Assembly (NCBI GenBank): GCA_900768435.1
Contig: CAAGCW010000011.1
Location: 21,924-85,923, forward strand
DNA: 64,000 bases
Origin: an uncultured Collinsella sp.
GTDB lineage: Bacteria > Actinomycetota > Coriobacteriia > Coriobacteriales > Coriobacteriaceae
Direction: 5' to 3'
This document shows positions 58,979 through 64,000 of this stretch, one piece after another; position 1 is the first letter of the stretch; every line of letters begins with the position of its first letter. Under the pieces are notes generated by a model. That model did not search any database. It saw only the letters and a program-made list of their open reading frames with translations, and was not told where the DNA came from. The position numbers were made by a program, and so were the translations under genes.

Positions 58979-60094
58979 CTACATCTCCTCCTTCACCAGC
59001 GCGGCAAACGCGGCCAGCACCTCGTCGTTTTCCTGCGGCGTACCCACAGTGATGCGCAGACAGTCCGCAAGCCCCGGCGCGTAGCTAAAGTCGCGCACCA
59101 AAATCGAATACTCGTCGCGCAGACGCTCGCGCACGCGCGTGGCATGCGGCGTGCGCACGAGCACAAAGTTCGCCGTGCTCGGCCATGCCTCCACGGGCAT
59201 GCCCTCGGCAGCCATTGCGCGCAGGGCGCACAGCTCGCGCTCGCGCTCGGATGCGATCTGTGCCACCACGGGCGTGTAGGCATCACGGGCACGCACGCAG
59301 GCAAGTGCTGCCGCCTGGCTCAGCACGTTAACTGAATAGATCTGTCGAATCGCCGCGAACACGTCGATGACTTCCGGCGCCGCGATCACGTAACCCAGAC
59401 GCGTACCGGCAGCGCCAAACGCCTTGGACAACGTATGCAGAATCACCAGGTTGGGATGCTCGGCGATAAGCCCCTGCGCCGTGGTGACCGCGCCAAACGA
59501 ATCGTCGGCAAACTCCACGTAGGCCTCGTCAACCATTACCATGCCGGGGCACGCATCGCACAGCGCCGCGACAAAGTCGAGCGGTGCCACGTCACCCGTG
59601 GGGTTGTTGGGCGAGGTCACGATTGCCAGGTTGCACTCGGACGCCGCCGCAAGCACGGCTGCCTGGTCGAGCTCAAAGGTCGCGGGGTCGCGCCACACGT
59701 CGCGCACCTCGGTCTGACAGAGCGACGCAAAGAACGCATACTCGCTAAAGCACGGCGGGCAGTTGAGCAGGGTCCGTCCCGCGCCGCCAAACGCCAACAG
59801 GTAGTTATAGAGCAGCTCGTCGCCGCCGTTGCCCACGCAGACATTCTCGCGCGCCACACCATGCCAAGCGGCAAGCTCGTCGCGCAGATCGTTGGACATG
59901 GGATCGGGATAGCGGTTGAGCGGCGTGGCAGCCAGGGCGGCGTCGACCGCCTCGCGCACGCCAGCCGGCACGGGATAGGTGTTCTCGTTGGCCGAAAGGT
60001 TGATGCGCGTGGGCGTAAAGTTGGGATCGTAGGGCTCAATACCGGCCAGGTAAGGCTGGACGAGCTCCTTCATGCGAGGCGTGAGTTCGGCCAT
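58979..60094 (-). CDS. hisC: Histidinol-phosphate aminotransferase
   Basis: PLP enzyme making histidinol phosphate. 371 residues with LSANENTYPVPAGV, SPNNPTGD, VDEAYVEFA, TLSKAFGAAGTRLGY (Schiff-base Lys) and FVLVRTPHA. ATG is one base after the hisD stop. Confidence 0.95.
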   Translation of the reverse strand: MAELTPRMKELVQPYLAGIEPYDPNFTPTRINLSANENTYPVPAGVREAVDAALAATPLNRYPDPMSNDLRDELAAWHGVARENVCVGNGGDELLYNYLLAFGGAGRTLLNCPPCFSEYAFFASLCQTEVRDVWRDPATFELDQAAVLAAASECNLAIVTSPNNPTGDVAPLDFVAALCDACPGMVMVDEAYVEFADDSFGAVTTAQGLIAEHPNLVILHTLSKAFGAAGTRLGYVIAAPEVIDVFAAIRQIYSVNVLSQAAALACVRARDAYTPVVAQIASERERELCALRAMAAEGMPVEAWPSTANFVLVRTPHATRVRERLRDEYSILVRDFSYAPGLADCLRITVGTPQENDEVLAAFAALVKEEM

Positions 60095-60095
60095 A

Positions 60096-61532
60096 TTAGG
60101 CCTCCCCGCCGGTTACGCCAGCGCCATCTGCGCCTGCAGCCGCCAGGTCCACGCCCTCGGCAACCGTCGCCACGGCGTCGCCCGGCCAGGCAACCTTGGT
60201 CAGGTCGGCCGCGGCGAGCGACTCGGCGCTCACGGCATCCTCGCCCTGCTCCAACACGCGGCGACGCAGTGCGGCCGAAAGCGCGTGCGCCCACAGGCCC
60301 TCGGCCTCGGCCAGGCGCTGCGTAGCGGGAGCGTCGGAGAGCAGGCCCTCGGGTGTATAGCAAATGACGCTCGAGCGCTTGACGAACTCCTCCACCGAAA
60401 GCGGGTTTGAGAACATGGCCGTGCCGCCGGTCGGCAGCGTGTGGTTGGGACCGGCAACATAATCGCCGAGCGGCTCGGAGCTCCAAGCGCCCACGAAGAT
60501 GGCGCCGGCGTTGCGAATGCCGCCGAGCAGGCCCATCGCATCCTTGCAGTGCAGCTCCAGGTGCTCGGGCGCCACGGTGTTCACCGCCTCGACGGCGGCA
60601 GTCATGTCGGCGGCCACCACGATAGTGCCTTCGTTATCGAACGAGGCGCGCGTGATCTCGGCACGCGGCGACTGCGCCACCAGGATGTCGATGCCGGCCT
60701 CGACCTCGCGCGCAAACTGCTCGTCGCAAGTCACCAGATAGCAGGCTGCCAGCGGATCGTGCTCGGCCTGGGCCATCAGGTCTGCCGCGACCACCATGGG
60801 CTTGGCCGTGGCATCGGCCAGCACGCAGACCTCGGACGGGCCAGCGACCATGTCGATGCCCACATCGCCGGAGACGATCTGCTTGGCAGCGGCAACAAAG
60901 GCGTTGCCCGGACCGGTAATCTTGTCGACGCGCGGAATGGTCTCGGTGCCGTACGCCAGCGCGGCCACGGCCTGGGCGCCGCCCACCATATAGATTTCGT
61001 CCACTCCGCCGAGCTTTGCCGCGGCGAGCGTGTAGGGGCTGATAAGGCCGTCCTTTTGCGGCGGGGTCACCATAACCACGCGCTTGACGCCGGCGACCTT
61101 GGCGGGAATGGCATTCATGAGCACGGTGGAGGGATACTGCGCGCGACCGCCCGGCACGTAGATGCCGGCCGCCGCGAGCGGGGTCACCTTAACGCCGAGC
61201 ATCGTGCCATCCGGGCGCGTGGTAAACCAGCTCTGCTCGACCTCGCGCTGGTGGAACTCGCGAATCTGACGCGCGGCCTTCTCGAGCGCGGCGACAAAGG
61301 CCGGGTCGAGGCCCTCAAGCGCGGCATCGATCTGCTCTTGCGGCAGGCGGAAGCTCTGCAGCTCAACACCGTCAAAACGCTGACAGTAATCGCACACCGC
61401 GGCATCGCCGTTAGCACGCACGTTGGCCACGATATCGCGGGCGGCGTCGACGATGTTTTGCGGCAGGACGCCCTTGCGGTTGAGCTGGTTGGTAACGAGG
61501 CGCTCACCGGGAGCAAGCTTAATGGTCTTCAT
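60096..61532 (-). CDS. hisD: Histidinol dehydrogenase
   Basis: NAD-dependent oxidation of histidinol to histidine, last two steps. 478 residues with VPGGRAQYPSTVLMNAIPA, GPGNAFVAAAKQIV, DMVAGPSEV, ADLMAQAEHDP and GPNHTLPTGGTAMF. About 50 residues longer than the usual 430 because of an Ala/Gly/Asp-rich C-terminal tail (from about 430). 105 nt after hisZG. Confidence 0.95.
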   Translation of the reverse strand: MKTIKLAPGERLVTNQLNRKGVLPQNIVDAARDIVANVRANGDAAVCDYCQRFDGVELQSFRLPQEQIDAALEGLDPAFVAALEKAARQIREFHQREVEQSWFTTRPDGTMLGVKVTPLAAAGIYVPGGRAQYPSTVLMNAIPAKVAGVKRVVMVTPPQKDGLISPYTLAAAKLGGVDEIYMVGGAQAVAALAYGTETIPRVDKITGPGNAFVAAAKQIVSGDVGIDMVAGPSEVCVLADATAKPMVVAADLMAQAEHDPLAACYLVTCDEQFAREVEAGIDILVAQSPRAEITRASFDNEGTIVVAADMTAAVEAVNTVAPEHLELHCKDAMGLLGGIRNAGAIFVGAWSSEPLGDYVAGPNHTLPTGGTAMFSNPLSVEEFVKRSSVICYTPEGLLSDAPATQRLAEAEGLWAHALSAALRRRVLEQGEDAVSAESLAAADLTKVAWPGDAVATVAEGVDLAAAGADGAGVTGGEA

Positions 61533-61637
61533 ATCGGTATCCCCTATCGGTCGAGGTTGTGTTCGAAAAACGAGAGGCCGGGCGGCGGCGCCAATCGGCC
61601 CGCAGCCCGGACGTTGGGGCGCCCGTGCGCGCTCGCG

Positions 61638-63353
61638 CTATTGTGCCGAGCCCGCGACGGGCTCAAAATGCTTGTCCTTAACAGCCGCAGCCAGGCGATC
61701 GGCCAGGTTGCGCACGCGCGGATCCAGGCGTGCGGCGCCCGGATTGACAAAGAAGCGGGCCGTGCAGTCCATGATGCGCCCGGTAATGACCAGGTCGTTA
61801 TCGCGCAGCGTAGCGCCCGTGGCGGTAATGTCTACGATGCGATCGGTCATGCCGACGATGGGCCCCAGCTCAATATTGCCATGCAGCGAAACGATGTCGG
61901 CGTTCACGCCGAGCTCGGCATACCAGGCACTCGCGATGCGCGGGTATTTGGTTGCCACGCGAAGCGACCCGCGACGGGCATAGTTGCGCTCGGCCTGACC
62001 GGCGCGCCATGCGGGCTCCGCCTCGATAAAGGTGCACAGGCCGTAGCCCAGATCGACCAGCTGTAGCAGGTTGAGGTCGGCCTCGATGAGCGAGTCCCAG
62101 CCGCAGATGCCGCAGTCGGCACCGCCGCAGCCCACAAAGGCGGGCGCGTCGCTGGGACGCACGATGACAAACTCGATATCGCCGACCGCGCCCTCGCCGG
62201 CACGCGTGTCGCGGCCGCGCACGATCAGGTGACGGCCGGGGTCGCGCAGCTCCGAGACATCCAAGCCCGCGGCCTCGAGCACGTCGAGCGTGTCGGCCTT
62301 GAGCGAGCCCTTGGGCACGGCGATGCGAAGCGGACCCTCGACGCCACGACCCACGGCGTGATCGCCATCGGAAGCGGCGTCCTCGGCCGAGGTGCGCGCG
62401 GCCTCCAGGCGCTCGAGCGAAAAGGCGAAGCCCGCCGCCGGCACCTCGATGCCGTCGCCAAATGCGCCGGTAAAGATGGAGTCATAGCGTCCGCCCGAGC
62501 CGACCGGATCGGGTAGGCCGCCGGCATAGGCCTTAAAGACCAGGCCCGTGTAGTAATCGAAAGAGTTCATGATGGAGAAGTCGAACGACAGCACCTGCGC
62601 GTCCTCGGGGGCCAGACCCTCGACCAGGGCACGCAGCTCGCGTGTGAGCGGCGCGGCGATACCGGCGGCCTTAAGCAGCGCATCCACGCGGTCGAGCACC
62701 TCGGCACCACCGTGCAGGCGCGGCAGCTCGCTAATTGCGGCCTTGACGGCATCGGACTCGGTGCTTGCCGCCACGCGGGCATCGAGGCCCACAAAGTCGT
62801 TGGCGTGCACGCAACGCAGGGCCTCGGCAGCCAGCTCGCGATCCTCGCACGCCGCAAGCAGCTCCTTAAAAGGACGCACGCTACCTGCGATAATGCGTGC
62901 ATCGGGCAACGCCAGCTTGCGCACGGCTTCGGCCACGAGCGAGACAATCTCGGCATCGCCCGCGGCATCGCCCGCGCCGATGAGCTCAAAGCCCAGCTGC
63001 GTGAACTGGCGCGAGCCACCGGCATTGCGCTGGCACTCGCGAACCACCGGCGCCTCGTAGCGAAGGCGCAGGGGCAGGTCGGCCGCGCGCATGCGGGTCG
63101 AGACCAAGCGCACGATCGGCAGCGTATTGTCGGGACGGACCACCAGCAGGCGGCCGTCGTCGTCAAAGAGCTTAAACGGCGTATCCGCAATGCGGCCGCC
63201 CTCCTCGAGCGAGCCCTTGTCCTCGAGCAGCGGCGTCTCGACCGGAAGGTAATGATGCTCCCTAAAGCAGCCCTTCACCGTCAGCGCAATTTCCTCGCGC
63301 GCCTGAGCCTCCTCGGGCAATATGTCCCGGAATCCCCACGGTGTGGCCGTCAT
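61638..63353 (-). CDS. hisZG: Fused ATP phosphoribosyltransferase: HisZ regulatory domain plus short HisG
   Basis: First, committed step of histidine synthesis. The 571 residues hold a HisZ domain (about 1-315; HisRS-like: WGFRDILPEEA, RPDNTLPIVR, RYEAPVVRECQRN, GSGGRYDSIFTGAFG), an acidic linker (about 316-341) and a short-form HisG (342-571; RIAVPKGSLKADTLDVLEAAG, DIEFVIVRPSDAPAFV, CGGADCGICGWDSL, VATKYPRIASAW, GMTDRIVDITATG). HisZ and HisG short form are normally separate chains forming a hetero-octamer. No stop or frameshift separates them. GAGGAGG precedes the ATG. First gene of the operon. Confidence 0.93.
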   Translation of the reverse strand: MTATPWGFRDILPEEAQAREEIALTVKGCFREHHYLPVETPLLEDKGSLEEGGRIADTPFKLFDDDGRLLVVRPDNTLPIVRLVSTRMRAADLPLRLRYEAPVVRECQRNAGGSRQFTQLGFELIGAGDAAGDAEIVSLVAEAVRKLALPDARIIAGSVRPFKELLAACEDRELAAEALRCVHANDFVGLDARVAASTESDAVKAAISELPRLHGGAEVLDRVDALLKAAGIAAPLTRELRALVEGLAPEDAQVLSFDFSIMNSFDYYTGLVFKAYAGGLPDPVGSGGRYDSIFTGAFGDGIEVPAAGFAFSLERLEAARTSAEDAASDGDHAVGRGVEGPLRIAVPKGSLKADTLDVLEAAGLDVSELRDPGRHLIVRGRDTRAGEGAVGDIEFVIVRPSDAPAFVGCGGADCGICGWDSLIEADLNLLQLVDLGYGLCTFIEAEPAWRAGQAERNYARRGSLRVATKYPRIASAWYAELGVNADIVSLHGNIELGPIVGMTDRIVDITATGATLRDNDLVITGRIMDCTARFFVNPGAARLDPRVRNLADRLAAAVKDKHFEPVAGSAQ

Positions 63354-63531
63354 CTGGTGAGCCTCCTCATGCTGCGTTTCATATAGAACAGAAGACCGGC
63401 ATAGCTCCGCCGGTCTTCTGGGTACTTTAGCATACTAGAGTGCTTGCGGGGAAAATCGTCTCCCGCGGCTCACAGCGTATTCATTTGGAAACATAGGGCG
63501 AGCGATTAGCAGCAGTCTTTTGTCGCAACGC

Positions 63532-63562
63532 AAAAGGGCGCCCGCGCATTGCGGACGCCCTT
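63532..63562 (-). terminator. Terminator after the SIS gene
   Basis: GGGCGTCCGC / GCGGGCGCCC on the minus strand followed by TTTT. It separates the SIS gene from the his operon. In the remaining his leader an 11-bp hairpin AGAAGACCGGC/GCCGGTCTTCT (63390-63419) is present. Confidence 0.8.
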
Positions 63563-63613
63563 GTGTAGGGTCGAGATATCAACCAGCCAAGATATCGGAC
63601 CTGCGACCAGCTC

Positions 63614-64000
63614 TTAGTAGTCGAACTGGTGGTAGTAGCGGCGGTACTTGAGGTTGTGCTTGGTGACCAGCTCGTAGTTGCGCGAGAGGCGGTCGGTGGT
63701 CAGCACGGACAGGATCCAGGGCGACACGATGACGCGGAAGTCGTCGTCCAGGCCCGGAATCGCGTACTCGGCGGTGTCGATGATGACGTAGTCCTCGTCT
63801 CCGGTCACGCCGCTGGTGAGGAAGGCGCGGACGCGTTCGTCAAGGGCGCGGCACTCGTCCTCGCCCATGAACAGGAACACCGGGACGCCGGGCTCGAGCA
63901 GCTCGAGCGTGCCGTGGAAGAAGTCGTGCGAGGTGATGTGGCGGATGCGCTTCCACTGCATCTCCTCGAGCAGGCACATGGAGTACAGGATGGTCTCGCC
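63614..64000 (-). CDS. SIS-domain protein, C-terminal part (FrlB-like; runs off the window)
   Basis: The visible 128 residues read SMCLLEEMQWKRIRHITSHDFFHGTLELLE...FMGEDECRALDERVRAF and end LKYRRYYHQFDY. This matches the C-terminal half of SIS sugar-phosphate enzymes of the fructoselysine-6-phosphate deglycase type (EMQW, HGTLE). The catalytic Glu/His region is visible but the N-terminal SIS subdomain is outside. Exact substrate cannot be set. Confidence 0.8.
   Translation of the reverse strand, partial: GETILYSMCLLEEMQWKRIRHITSHDFFHGTLELLEPGVPVFLFMGEDECRALDERVRAFLTSGVTGDEDYVIIDTAEYAIPGLDDDFRVIVSPWILSVLTTDRLSRNYELVTKHNLKYRRYYHQFDY

Noticed and set aside
63354..63480. Possible T-box or His-codon leader peptide before the his operon
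   Set aside because: No T-box consensus (AGGGTGGNACCGCG) and no run of His codons. The hairpin at 63390-63419 lacks a clear T-run, so no attenuator can be claimed.
1..64000. CRISPR array or prophage
   Set aside because: No regularly spaced repeats, cas genes, integrase, capsid, terminase or lysis genes were seen on either strand.

Overview
The window reads as a chromosomal segment of a high-G+C anaerobic actinobacterium, most likely a Coriobacteriia gut bacterium close to Collinsella. This is an inference from gene content and style: high-G+C codon use, a beta-glucoside PTS with ROK glucokinase, HypA/HypB nickel maturation, family II pyrophosphatase, an archaeal-like topoisomerase I and many small palindromic repeats. 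No rRNA, CRISPR array, prophage or complete insertion sequence was seen. One tRNA (Leu, anticodon TAA) is present.

Layout. 1-2.2 kb: start of holB, tmk and a zinc-ribbon membrane protein. 2.2-7.4 kb: a minus-strand cluster tatA-tatC-hypA-hypB-topA. 7.5-13.7 kb: STAS protein, a class Ic-like aspartate aminotransferase, nhaA, ppaC and a ROK glucokinase. 13.9-19.6 kb: a beta-glucoside PTS operon (6-phospho-beta-glucosidase, IIC, IIB, IIA) divergent from a GntR/UTRA regulator and manA. 19.6-22 kb: an A+T-richer two-gene toxin-antitoxin-like cassette bordered by repeated sequences. 22-31.6 kb: pcrA, uppP, uspA, a two-component system, a hypothetical gene and purH. 31.8-45 kb: GNAT, DUF2207 protein, gluQ, two phosphoesterases, a 180-bp MITE-like element, a hypothetical A+T-rich gene, DUF4342 protein, a second two-component system, VOC/PTS-IIB pair, TPR protein, tRNA-Leu and Ppx. 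45-50 kb: DivIC-like protein, eno, mazG, YfcE-like phosphoesterase and a LarC C-terminal protein. 50-55 kb: a fused CydDC-like ABC exporter, a YgbA-family protein and a PHP histidinol phosphatase. 55-63.4 kb: a his operon hisZG-D-C-B-H-A-F-I-(small protein)-E. The window ends inside a SIS-domain gene.

How genes work together. The his operon plus the convergent PHP phosphatase encodes every enzyme from PRPP/ATP to histidine, with HisZ and HisG fused. The PTS operon imports and cleaves beta-glucosides, and the ROK kinase can phosphorylate the released glucose. HypA/HypB sit with Tat translocase genes, which fits maturation and export of a [NiFe] hydrogenase encoded elsewhere.

The most unusual content is non-coding: (i) two intergenic units sharing an exact 38-bp block, each ending in a terminator hairpin whose loop is complementary to that block; (ii) long hairpins starting within about 20 nt of the stop codons of manA, pcrA, uspA, purH and hisF, with compensatory changes or swapped arms between copies; (iii) a family of short palindromes carrying GTCCC words; (iv) a 180-bp element with perfect 30-bp inverted ends. 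All coordinates, repeats and motifs were read by eye; no database search was run.
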